Shown piece by piece: positions 35,872 through 43,497 of a stretch of 64,000 nt of DNA. The notes beneath the pieces were generated by a model that did not search any database, was not told where the DNA came from, and was given only the letters and a program-made list of their open reading frames with translations. Source of the stretch: Pseudomonas sp. BBP2017 (GTDB lineage: Bacteria; Pseudomonadota; Gammaproteobacteria; Pseudomonadales; Pseudomonadaceae). Within the stretch, counting starts at the first letter, position 1; every line of letters starts with the position of its first letter. Location of the stretch: positions 62,001-126,000 of the forward strand of contig NZ_PVZN01000002.1 in the NCBI RefSeq assembly GCF_003024385.1, in the 5' to 3' direction. The translations under genes and the position numbers were made by a program.

Positions 35872-36561
35872 CTAAACGCCGAGGTACCGTTGCGACAGTT
35901 CGGGGGCTGCGGCCAGTTGCGTCGGCGTACCCTCCCAGACCTGTCGGCCCTTTTCGATGATGTGATGGCGGTCCACCACCCGCGCCATTTCCTTGAGATT
36001 CTTGTCGATGACCAGGATGGTCTCGCCCTCGGCCTTCAGGGTGGCCAGGCAGTTCCAGATGGTCTCGCGAATGATGGGCGCCAGGCCCTCGGTGGCCTCA
36101 TCAAGGATCAGCAACTGAGGATTGGTCATCAGCGCACGACCGACTACCAACATCTGCTGCTCGCCGCCGGAGAGGGTCTTCGACAGCTGCTCCTGGCGTT
36201 CTTGCAAACGCGGGAACAGCGTGTAGATGCGCGCCAGGTTCCATTTGCCGCCCCGACTGGCGGTGGCCAGGAGATTTTCCTTCACGCTCAGGGTGCCGAA
36301 GGTGCGGCGACCTTCCGGCACCAGGCCAAGGCCGGCCTGAGCAATGCGGTAGGGCATGGCGCCGCTCAACTCCTTGCCGTGGATACGGATGCTCCCGGCG
36401 CTGGGGTTGAGCATACCCATAATGGATTTCACGGTGGTGGTCTTGCCCATGCCATTGCGGCCGATCAGCGAGACCACCTCGCCCTGATCGATCTTCAGGT
36501 GCATGTCGAACAGCACCTGGCTCAGGCCGTAGCCGGCCTGCAATCCACTGACTTCAAGCAT
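35872..36561 (-). CDS. livF: Branched-chain amino acid-type ABC transporter ATPase
   Basis: 229 residues from the ATG at 36561. Walker A GRNGMGKTTT, signature LSGGEQQML, Walker B LLILDEATEGLAP, and the ILVIDKNLKEM segment in place of the usual ILLVEQN block. LivF-type. Starts inside the last codons of livG (8-base overlap). It lacks its full partner set: no binding protein or LivH gene is present in the window. Substrate unknown; branched-chain amino acids, amides or aromatics are all possible in this family. Confidence 0.9.
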   Translation of the reverse strand: MLEVSGLQAGYGLSQVLFDMHLKIDQGEVVSLIGRNGMGKTTTVKSIMGMLNPSAGSIRIHGKELSGAMPYRIAQAGLGLVPEGRRTFGTLSVKENLLATASRGGKWNLARIYTLFPRLQERQEQLSKTLSGGEQQMLVVGRALMTNPQLLILDEATEGLAPIIRETIWNCLATLKAEGETILVIDKNLKEMARVVDRHHIIEKGRQVWEGTPTQLAAAPELSQRYLGV

Positions 36562-37303
36562 GTTCTTCCCCCAGGTAGGCTGCGCGTACCAGTTCGTTAC
36601 CACGGACTTCCTCCACCGTGCCGGTGAGGATGGTTTCGCCATAGACCAGCACAGTGATGCGGTCGGCCAGTGCAAACACCGCGTCCATATCATGTTCCAC
36701 CAACAGGATGGCGTAGCGGCCCTTCAGCGACATCAGCAACGCTGTCATGCGCGCCGATTCCTCGGCGCCCATGCCGGCCATAGGTTCATCCAGCAGCAGC
36801 ACCGAGGCCTCCTGGGCCAGCGCCAGGGCCAGCTCCAATTGGCGACGTTCACCGTGTGAGAGTTCGCTGACGCAGGCCGCGGCACGTGCGCCAAGGTCCA
36901 CCTGCTGCAGGTAGCCGAGGGCCAAGGCCATAAGATCGCGGTCACCAGACAGCGGTTTCCACCGCCCGAAACTCTTGCCCTGGCGGGCAGTGATCGCCAC
37001 GGCGACATTCTCCAGCAGGCTGAACTCGGGGTAGAGCTGGCTGACCTGGAAGGAGCGCGCCAGACCCAGGCTCGGCCGTTCATGGGCAGGGACTGCGGTG
37101 ATGTCGCGGCCGTTGAGGAGGATCTGGCCCTTGTCAGGGCGAATTTCCCCGGCAATCTGCGAAATCAGCGTGGACTTACCGGCACCGTTGGGGCCGATGA
37201 TGGCATGCAGTTCACCAGCGACCAGCTCCAGGTTGGCGTTGTTGGTGGCCTTCACTGCACCGAAAGTCTTCTCCAGACCCCGGATCGACAGCTGCGCGCT
37301 CAT
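36554..37303 (-). CDS. livG: Branched-chain amino acid-type ABC transporter ATPase
   Basis: 249 residues from the ATG at 37303. Walker A GPNGAGKSTLISQIAGE, signature LSHGERRQLELALAL, Walker B VLLLDEPMAGMGAEE, and LLVEHDMDAVFALADRITVL, the LivG block. The start overlaps the livM stop. A longer open frame upstream to 37465 has no start signal and lies inside livM. Forms the second half of the ATPase pair with LivF. Confidence 0.92.
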   Translation of the reverse strand: MSAQLSIRGLEKTFGAVKATNNANLELVAGELHAIIGPNGAGKSTLISQIAGEIRPDKGQILLNGRDITAVPAHERPSLGLARSFQVSQLYPEFSLLENVAVAITARQGKSFGRWKPLSGDRDLMALALGYLQQVDLGARAAACVSELSHGERRQLELALALAQEASVLLLDEPMAGMGAEESARMTALLMSLKGRYAILLVEHDMDAVFALADRITVLVYGETILTGTVEEVRGNELVRAAYLGEEHA

Positions 37304-38313
37304 GGCTGAACCTCCTGGGTCTTGACCGCGGTGACGGGCGGCAGGGAGAACGCCTGGCAGGGCTTTCTTGCACCGCTCATGAGCAGGCCGTAGATGCCCT
37401 TGCGGCCGAACAGAACCACCAGCAGCAACAGCGGGCCGAAGGCCAGCATCCAGTGCTCGGTCCACTGGCTCAGCAGTTGCTCCAGGCCAAGGTAGACAGC
37501 TGCGCCCAACACCGGGCCGAGCAGGGTGCCGACACCGCCGAGGATGACCATGGCCATCAATTCGCCGGATTTCTGCCAGGCGCCCATGTCGGGGCTGACG
37601 AACATCGCGTAGTTGGCCCAGAGTACGCCGGCCAGGCCGGCGCCGAGGCCGGCAATGACGAAGGCAGTGAGACGGTAGCGCAAGGGCTTGAGCCCCAGGC
37701 TCACGGCGCGCCGCTCGCTCTGCTTGAGGCCGCGAAGGACGAAGCCGAAGCGTGAATTCACCAGGCGTCGGCAGAACAACAGCCAGCTCGCCAGTAGGGC
37801 GACGCAGAGGAAGTAGAACTGGTTGGCGTCGTTCAGGTCGAGGCCGGGCAGGGTGTTGCGCTCGTTCATCAGGATGCCGTCGTCACCGCCGTAAAGGGAC
37901 AGCGAACCGAGGATGAAATAGAGCATCTGGCTGAAGGCCAGGGTGATCATGATGAACTGTACGCCGCTGGTGCGTAGCGACAGGTAACCCATCACCAACC
38001 CCAGCAGGGCGCAGCAAAGCAGGGCCAGCGGCCAGACGACCAGCGCGCTGTTGCTGCCCTCCCAGCCCCATAACGTCATCATCTGCGAGGTATGGAAGGC
38101 GACGATGCCCACCACGTAGCCACCCAGGCTGAAGAAGGCTGCGTGGCCGAAGCTGACCAGTGCGCCGTAGCCGATCAGCAGGTCCAGGCTGGCGGCGGCC
38201 ATGCCGTAAATCGCCAGGCGGGTGAAAAGGCTGACGAGGAAGGGTTCGTTGAACAACGTATGCCACCCGCGATGGCCTGGTCGGCGAGGTGGTGTTTCGT
38301 GAGGATGGGGCAC
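37300..38313 (-). pseudogene. livM: Branched-chain-type ABC permease (LivM), 5' end replaced
   Basis: The frame from 38313 codes 337 residues. From about residue 20 it is a normal LivM: LAIYGMAAASLDLLIGYGAL, VSFGHAAFFSLGGYVVGI, LSLRTSGVQFIMITLAFSQM, and GGVGTLLGPVLGAAVYLGLE. The first residues (MPHPHETPPRRPGHRGWHTL) are not LivM-like, being charged and proline-rich where the family has its first membrane span. DNA coding for these residues overlaps, on the opposite strand, the tail of an unrelated gene. I conclude the true 5' end was lost near 38250. The protein may still be made but probably lacks one span. The remaining operon has no LivH or binding protein. Confidence 0.75.
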
Positions 38314-38426
38314 GAGGTGTGCCGGGGCGGTATGCCGAGCTGAAATTCAGCTTCCAGCTGCAAGCCGCCTCTGATGCTGTTGCTGAACAGCGCAGCTCCC
38401 GGCCAAGAGCGCTGCAGGAGGATTGA
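38253..38426 (+). pseudogene. 3' remnant of an unidentified gene at the liv junction
   Basis: A forward frame, open from 38253 to the TGA at 38424-38426, reads TTYATRDGLVGEVVFREDGA and later RYAELKFSFQLQAA with normal Pseudomonas codon use. It is followed at once by a good terminator, as for a real gene end. No start codon or 5' part exists; upstream it runs into the truncated livM on the other strand. I do not recognise the family. It is best read as the tail of a gene cut by the same event that removed the 5' end of livM. Confidence 0.5.
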
Positions 38427-38432
38427 TCGCCA

Positions 38433-38468
38433 AGAAAAAACCGTGGTCCTGAGGGCCACGGTTTTTAT
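38433..38468. terminator. Bidirectional Rho-independent terminator
   Basis: AAAACCGTGG (38437-38446) pairs with CCACGGTTTT (38456-38465), with A residues before and T residues after, so it works on both strands. It ends the remnant on the plus strand and the DUF1772 gene on the minus strand. Confidence 0.88.
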
Positions 38469-38495
38469 CCATGTTGAAGGGTGCAGCCCCCGCTG

Positions 38496-38993
38496 CTACA
38501 GGCGAATCAAGCCCAACGCCACCATCAACCACGCCGCCGCGGCAAGGGCAGTGACCGTGCGCACATGGTTCCAGCGATTCCAGCTCGGGACATAACGGTG
38601 CCAAACCGCCGCAGCCTCGCTGCTGGCCGGATCGAGGCGGGCCAGGGCCTGGTTTTTCGGCACATTGAACAACATCGTCACCACGATGTTGCCCATCAGG
38701 TACAAGCCGCTTCCCACGGCCATGCACAAGCTGCCGGGCAGTGGCCAACGCTGATACGCCCAGACCAACAAGGCGACACTGGTCAGCGCAGTGCCCAGAA
38801 ACAGGGTCAGGAACAAACGGTTGAGCACCACCTGGTTAATCGACTGCATGGCCGCCACGGCACTCTGTTCCGGGATGCGTTCAAGGGCCTTCATGACGAA
38901 GTTGGAGAAGGCGAAGAACAGCCCGCCCATCAACCCACTCCCCAGGGCAGTGGCGAAGATCAGCAACAACAGCAAGGCATCGACAATGCTCAT
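38496..38993 (-). CDS. DUF1772 (anthrone oxygenase-like) membrane protein
   Basis: 165 residues with four likely membrane spans. N-terminal LLLLIFATALGSGLMGGLFF and the block FSNFVMKALERIPEQSAVAAMQSIN are the DUF1772 signature, as is the NVPKNQAL segment with WNRWNHVRT. DUF1772 proteins are related to anthrone oxygenases, but the bacterial role is not established. Single gene, with the bidirectional terminator at its end. Confidence 0.88.
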   Translation of the reverse strand: MSIVDALLLLLIFATALGSGLMGGLFFAFSNFVMKALERIPEQSAVAAMQSINQVVLNRLFLTLFLGTALTSVALLVWAYQRWPLPGSLCMAVGSGLYLMGNIVVTMLFNVPKNQALARLDPASSEAAAVWHRYVPSWNRWNHVRTVTALAAAAWLMVALGLIRL

Positions 38994-39214
38994 GGTCCGG
39001 CCCTTCAGCAGTGGGAGCAGCAGGCGTGGCTGACAGCCATCAGCTATCCTCAGATTCAGATGTCAGCCTGTTCTGGACACGCCCAAGGCCTTCTATGGAA
39101 ACCGGAAGTTACCTTTGACCTGCCCACGGATTTTGTCCTGTAGTTTAGGCTCGCACCTCGGATCTTTCGTCGCGATCTGTAGTCTTTGATGCATGGAATT
39201 TGAAGGAGATGCGC

Positions 39215-39784
39215 ATGCTCGTACGGTCACTGACCTTTGCCACCTTGCTGGCCATTGTTGTCGGCCCGGTTTTCGCTGACAACAGTGACCCCAAGCCGCT
39301 GGACCAGGATATGTACAAGGCTCGCCCCTTGATTGTCATTGCGCCCAGTACCGCCGACCCGACCCTGCGCGGTCTTAATCAGGCGCTGGAAGACCCGGCC
39401 ACCAAGGCTGCGTTCCAGGAGCGCAACCTGGTGCTGTACAGCATTGCCGGCATGATGGGTAAACGCGATGGCAAGGACCTCGACCAGCAGACCACCATGG
39501 CCCTGATCCGTCAGTTCAGGTTCAGCGCCGCCGATACTGTCGTTACCCCGGTGGTGCTGGTGGGCAAGGATGGTGTTCAACATCGGATAGCACACACGGG
39601 CACCCTTGAACCCAAGGCAATCTTCGACGCAGTAGACGCCTTGCCGGCCGAAGAAAAAGCGGTCGTTGCGCCGACCGTGGCAGAGCAGAAACAGGCCGCC
39701 ACCACACCGGCTAAAGACGGCAAACCGGCTAAACCCGCCAAACAGGCCAAGCCGCTGCCACCGCCCAAGCCACTGGAAGATTGA
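39215..39784 (+). CDS. DUF4174-like periplasmic protein with Lys/Pro/Ala-rich tail
   Basis: About 189 residues from the ATG at 39215, which follows AAGGAG. Signal peptide ends at VFADN. The central part (YKARPLIVIAPSTADPTL, ALEDPATKAAFQERNLVLY, TPVVLVGKDGVQHRI) fits the thioredoxin-like DUF4174 family, which lacks a clear redox cysteine pair here: no CxxC is present. The last 50 residues are low-complexity (KPAKPAKQAKPLPPPKPLED). Function unknown. It converges with the PotF-like gene, ending 6 bases apart. Confidence 0.75.
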   Translation: MLVRSLTFATLLAIVVGPVFADNSDPKPLDQDMYKARPLIVIAPSTADPTLRGLNQALEDPATKAAFQERNLVLYSIAGMMGKRDGKDLDQQTTMALIRQFRFSAADTVVTPVVLVGKDGVQHRIAHTGTLEPKAIFDAVDALPAEEKAVVAPTVAEQKQAATTPAKDGKPAKPAKQAKPLPPPKPLED

Positions 39785-39790
39785 GGCTGA

Positions 39791-40894
39791 TCAACTGCCG
39801 GTCTTGACCTGACTCCACACCCGGGTGCGCACCCGCTCAAGTTTGAGTGGCAAGGGTTCGAGCGGGAACAGGGTGTCGAGCACCGCTTGCGGAGGGTACA
39901 CCGTGGGATTGTCGCGGATGTTCGTATCGACCAGATCGGTCGCGTCCTTGTTGGCATTCGGGTAGCCCAGGTAGTTGGTCGAGGCGGCGATGACCTCAGG
40001 CCTGAGCATGTAGTTGATGAACGCCAGGCCCTGTTGCGGATTCGGCGCTTGTTTGAGCAGCACCATGTTCTCCAGCCACATCGGCGCACCTTCGCGGGGG
40101 ATGCTGTAGCGCAGCTGGCGGCCGTTGCCGGCATTCTCCGCGCTGAGCCTGGCTTCGAACACGCCGCCCGACCAGCCCAGCACCACGCAGACGTTGCCAT
40201 TGGCCAGGTCAGAGATGAACCGCGATGAGTCGAAGTAACGAATATGCGGGCGCAACTTGAGTAACAGCGCTTCGGCCTTGCGGTAGTCGTCCGGGTTCTT
40301 GCTGTTGTAAGGCAGGCCCAGGTAGTGCAGGGCGATGGGGATGATTTCGTTGGGGGCATCGAGCATGGCCACCCCGCATTCACTCAGCTTGGCCAGGTTG
40401 GCTTCATCGAAAATCAATGCCCAGGAGTCCACGGGGGCCTGTTCGCCGAGCAAGGCTTTGACCTTGTCCTGGTCATAACCGATACCGGTGGTGCCCCACA
40501 TATACGGGGCAGCATAGCGGTTGCCGGGGTCGTTGCTCTGCAGCTTGGCGAGCATCTTCGGGTCGAGATGGGTGAAGTTGGGCAGTTGGCTACGATCCAG
40601 CTCGGCCAGCACGCCAGCCTTGATCAGGTTGGGCAGCAGGTCGCCGCTGGCGAACACCACGTCATAGCCGCTGCGCCCGGCCATCAACTTGCCCTGCATC
40701 ACGTCACTGTTGTCGAACACGTCATAAACCGGGGTGATGCCCGAGGCCTGCTGGAACGCCTTGGTGGTGTTCGGCGCGATGTAGTCGTACCAGTTGTAGA
40801 TGTGCACGCTGGGCGTGGCGTTTTCTCCCGCCTGAGTGCCTGCAGCGCACAACAACGCGGCCAGGGCCAGAGGTAAACAGCGGATCGGCTTCAT
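39791..40894 (-). CDS. PotF/SpuD-like periplasmic polyamine-binding protein
   Basis: 367 residues. Signal peptide ends at GTQAGEN; then VHIYNWYDYIAPNTTKAF, the hallmark opening of PotD/PotF binding proteins, plus YDVVFASGDLLPNLIKAG, YAAPYMWGTTGIGYD and CVVLGWSGGVFEA. The fold would bind putrescine or a related cation. No permease or ATPase gene is adjacent, so it is an orphan binding protein, perhaps working with a transporter elsewhere or as a sensor. It lies 37 bases downstream of a nitrilase-family amidase, on the same strand. Confidence 0.88.
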   Translation of the reverse strand: MKPIRCLPLALAALLCAAGTQAGENATPSVHIYNWYDYIAPNTTKAFQQASGITPVYDVFDNSDVMQGKLMAGRSGYDVVFASGDLLPNLIKAGVLAELDRSQLPNFTHLDPKMLAKLQSNDPGNRYAAPYMWGTTGIGYDQDKVKALLGEQAPVDSWALIFDEANLAKLSECGVAMLDAPNEIIPIALHYLGLPYNSKNPDDYRKAEALLLKLRPHIRYFDSSRFISDLANGNVCVVLGWSGGVFEARLSAENAGNGRQLRYSIPREGAPMWLENMVLLKQAPNPQQGLAFINYMLRPEVIAASTNYLGYPNANKDATDLVDTNIRDNPTVYPPQAVLDTLFPLEPLPLKLERVRTRVWSQVKTGS

Positions 40895-40931
40895 GGGGAC
40901 ACTCCAGGGTTCTTGTTGTTGTCAGGCAGTG

Positions 40932-41747
40932 TTAGGGAATCAACAGCTCGCGGCGCCCGTCGGGGTGTTCGATGCGCGTACCTGGCAGTAGCAGGCGGCG
41001 GTCTTTGAGGTAGTCGTAGTCGCGGCGGGCGAGTTGCAGTTGCTCAAGGTCCAGCTCGATCTGTTGGCGGCACGCTTGGCGACCGGCTTCGAATAGCACG
41101 CGCCCGAAGGGATCGATTGCGGCGCTGCCACCGGCGAACAACAGTCCACCGTCACCCGGGCCGACCCGATTGACCATCACGGCGAAGGCCTGGTTTTCCT
41201 GGGCGCGGGCCATGATCGCAGTACGGTGTACCGGGCCGTAGGGGTCCATGTTGCCGTTGCTGACGATGATCAGGTCGACGCCCAATTGGCCCAGGGCGCG
41301 ACTGCTCTCTGGCAGTTCGATGTCGTAGCAGATCAGCAAGCCGATGCGCAGACCTTTCCAGCACGCGCTGGTGTAGCGATCGCCCGGCTGGAACAGGCCG
41401 CGCTCGGACGGCCACAGGTGCGTCTTGCGGTAAGACAGGGCGATGCCTTCGGGGGTCAGCAGCACCGAGGTGTTGTAGTACACGCTGTCGGCCTGTTCGG
41501 CAACACCGATCACCACCGCCACATCGCGTTCGCGCACCGCGTGCTGGACCGCTTGCAGGGCAGGGCCATGCAGGGGCTCGGCAACCAGCGGCAGTTGCTC
41601 GGCGCTGGCAAAGCCCATCAGTTGGGTTTCCGGGAACACCAGCAGGTCAGTGTCGGCCTTGCAGCTGGCAATGGCCTCCAGCGTGCGTTGCAGGTTGTAG
41701 GCAGTATCGCCGTCGCGGCCATCAATCTGTATCAGTTCGATCTTCAT
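40932..41747 (-). CDS. Carbon-nitrogen hydrolase (nitrilase superfamily)
   Basis: 271 residues. Catalytic triad visible: Glu40 in LLVFPETQ, Lys108 in YRKTHLW, Cys140 in LLICYDIELPE. This is the amidase branch (aliphatic amidase/carbamoyl-putrescine amidase type). It may hydrolyse an amide or carbamoyl amine. The neighbouring PotF-like gene suggests a nitrogen-rich amine substrate, but this is inference. Third of a leftward set aroQ, amidase, binding protein. Confidence 0.9.
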   Translation of the reverse strand: MKIELIQIDGRDGDTAYNLQRTLEAIASCKADTDLLVFPETQLMGFASAEQLPLVAEPLHGPALQAVQHAVRERDVAVVIGVAEQADSVYYNTSVLLTPEGIALSYRKTHLWPSERGLFQPGDRYTSACWKGLRIGLLICYDIELPESSRALGQLGVDLIIVSNGNMDPYGPVHRTAIMARAQENQAFAVMVNRVGPGDGGLLFAGGSAAIDPFGRVLFEAGRQACRQQIELDLEQLQLARRDYDYLKDRRLLLPGTRIEHPDGRRELLIP

Positions 41748-41831
41748 CGCGGTTCCTTGTGCAGAGCTGGAACCGAGTATGCGCGGCCGGTTGCTGGCCG
41801 CACATTACTGCGATGGAGTAACCCTCAGTGG

Positions 41832-42281
41832 TTATTGGCCTGGTGCAGGCCGCAGCTCACGGGCGAAATGCTCGATGGCCAGTACATAACCGTGGGTGCC
41901 GAACCCGGCCAGCACAGCCTTGGCCACCAGTGAGACATAGGAGTGATGGCGGAAAGCTTCACGCCGGTGCACGTTGGAGATGTGTACTTCGATCACTGGG
42001 ACTTCGGCGGCGATCAATGCGTCATGGATGGCCACCGAGGTGTGGGTCCAGGCGCCGGGGTTGATGACGATGCCATCGACCCGCCCACGGGCCTGGTGAA
42101 TCCAGTCGATCATCTGGCCTTCGTGGTTGCTTTGCTGGAATTCCAGGGTCAGGTCCAGGCTACTGGCCGCCTGTTGGCACAGGGCGTGGACATCGGCGAG
42201 GGTTTCGCGGCCATAGACTTCGGGCTGGCGCAGGCCGAGCATGTTCAGGTTGGGGCCGTTGAGCACGAGCAGGGTGGTCAT
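41832..42281 (-). CDS. aroQ: Type II 3-dehydroquinate dehydratase
   Basis: 149 residues with the type II pattern: [19 protein letters not shown] with the active tyrosine loop, [15 protein letters not shown], and [20 protein letters not shown] with the catalytic histidine region. Converts dehydroquinate to dehydroshikimate, for aromatic synthesis or quinate breakdown. Pseudomonas usually keeps another aroQ beside accB, so this may be a catabolic paralogue with the divergent LysR as regulator; that is inference. It is the first gene of the leftward set ending with the PotF-like gene. Confidence 0.92.
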   Translation of the reverse strand: MTTLLVLNGPNLNMLGLRQPEVYGRETLADVHALCQQAASSLDLTLEFQQSNHEGQMIDWIHQARGRVDGIVINPGAWTHTSVAIHDALIAAEVPVIEVHISNVHRREAFRHHSYVSLVAKAVLAGFGTHGYVLAIEHFARELRPAPGQ

Positions 42282-42435
42282 GGCTGAAAATCTCCAGTGA
42301 GGGTGTCGGTGGTTACGATCTGGCCGCTGCGCGCGCCCTGTTGCTCGGCAATCGCCAGCAGGCGCTGGCCTTGTTCTGCTTGGATGCGGTTTTGTGAGAG
42401 GCTAATAAAAAGTGCTGGGGAGATAATCGGGCTGA

Positions 42436-43380
42436 ATGAAGAATCAGAATGTGCTATCAGCGAATAATGAGCCGTTGCTTCGTGACCTTCAGCTGTTCTG
42501 TGAAGTGGCGCGGCGCTCAAGCTTCATTGGCGCAGCGACCGAGACCGGCCTGTCGCCGGCGCATGTCAGCAAGCGCATCGCCACCCTGGAGACGCTATTG
42601 GGGGTGAAACTGTTCAACCGTACCACCCGGCGGGTGAGTATCACCAGCGATGGCGAGGCGGCGTTTGTCTGGGCGCAGAAGATCCTCGAGAGCGTCGAGT
42701 CGATGTTCGAGTCATTGTCCGCAGCGCACAGCGAGCCACGGGGCACCTTGCGGATCAGCACCAGCCTGCGCCTGGGACGTGAGCATGTCGCGCCGATTCT
42801 GTCGTTGCTGCGCCAGCGCCATCCCAACCTGGAAATCTGGCTGGAGCTGATGGACCGCCGGGTAGACCTGATTGGCGAGAACTTCGACATTGATATTCGC
42901 GTCGGCGAAGTCCAGGAAAAGCACCTGATCGCTCATCGCATTGCAGAGAACAAGCGGGTACTGGCTGCCGCGCCCGATTACCTGGCGCGACGTGTGCCGG
43001 TGCGCGTGGCGGCGGAGTTGGCACAGCACGATTGCCTGCTGTTTCGCAGCCGTGATGAGCGTTTCGGGGTCTGGCGTCTGTTCGGTCCGAACGGCGCCGA
43101 GACGGTCAAGGTCACCGGGCCAATGGCAGCCAACCACAGCGATATCGTCCGCCAGTGGGCCCTGGCCGGACACGGCATCATCATGGCCTCGTACTGGGAT
43201 GTGGTAGGCAACCTGGAAGATGGCTCGCTGCAGCGGGTGCTGCCAGCCTACTACCAGCCTGCGGATGTCTGGGCGGTGACGGCTGCACGCTCAAGCAGCT
43301 CGGCCAAGGTGCACAGTTGCGTGGCGTTTTTACGGGAGCAGTTGAACGAGGGGCCTTATGCGTTGGCTGTGGGTGGATGA
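42436..43380 (+). CDS. LysR family transcriptional regulator
   Basis: 314 residues. Helix-turn-helix at the N-terminus: LQLFCEVARRSSFIGAATET and LSPAHVSKRIATLETLLGVK, with LFNRTTRRVSIT. The effector domain contains LRISTSLRLGREHVAPIL and RQWALAGHGIIMASYWDV. Divergent from aroQ over 154 bases, so a likely activator of the aroQ-amidase-potF set. Subgroup is the TtdR/DsdC-like broad LysR class; the effector is unknown. Confidence 0.88.
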   Translation: MKNQNVLSANNEPLLRDLQLFCEVARRSSFIGAATETGLSPAHVSKRIATLETLLGVKLFNRTTRRVSITSDGEAAFVWAQKILESVESMFESLSAAHSEPRGTLRISTSLRLGREHVAPILSLLRQRHPNLEIWLELMDRRVDLIGENFDIDIRVGEVQEKHLIAHRIAENKRVLAAAPDYLARRVPVRVAAELAQHDCLLFRSRDERFGVWRLFGPNGAETVKVTGPMAANHSDIVRQWALAGHGIIMASYWDVVGNLEDGSLQRVLPAYYQPADVWAVTAARSSSSAKVHSCVAFLREQLNEGPYALAVGG

Positions 43381-43497
43381 TCAGGGCGATAGCAGCCGGT
43401 GGATACTCAACTGATCCGTATAAATCCAATAAGCCTGAATCTGTAACTCAGTACACCTGAACGCCATAGTACGGGTCTCCGTGATGAGGTCCGAACC

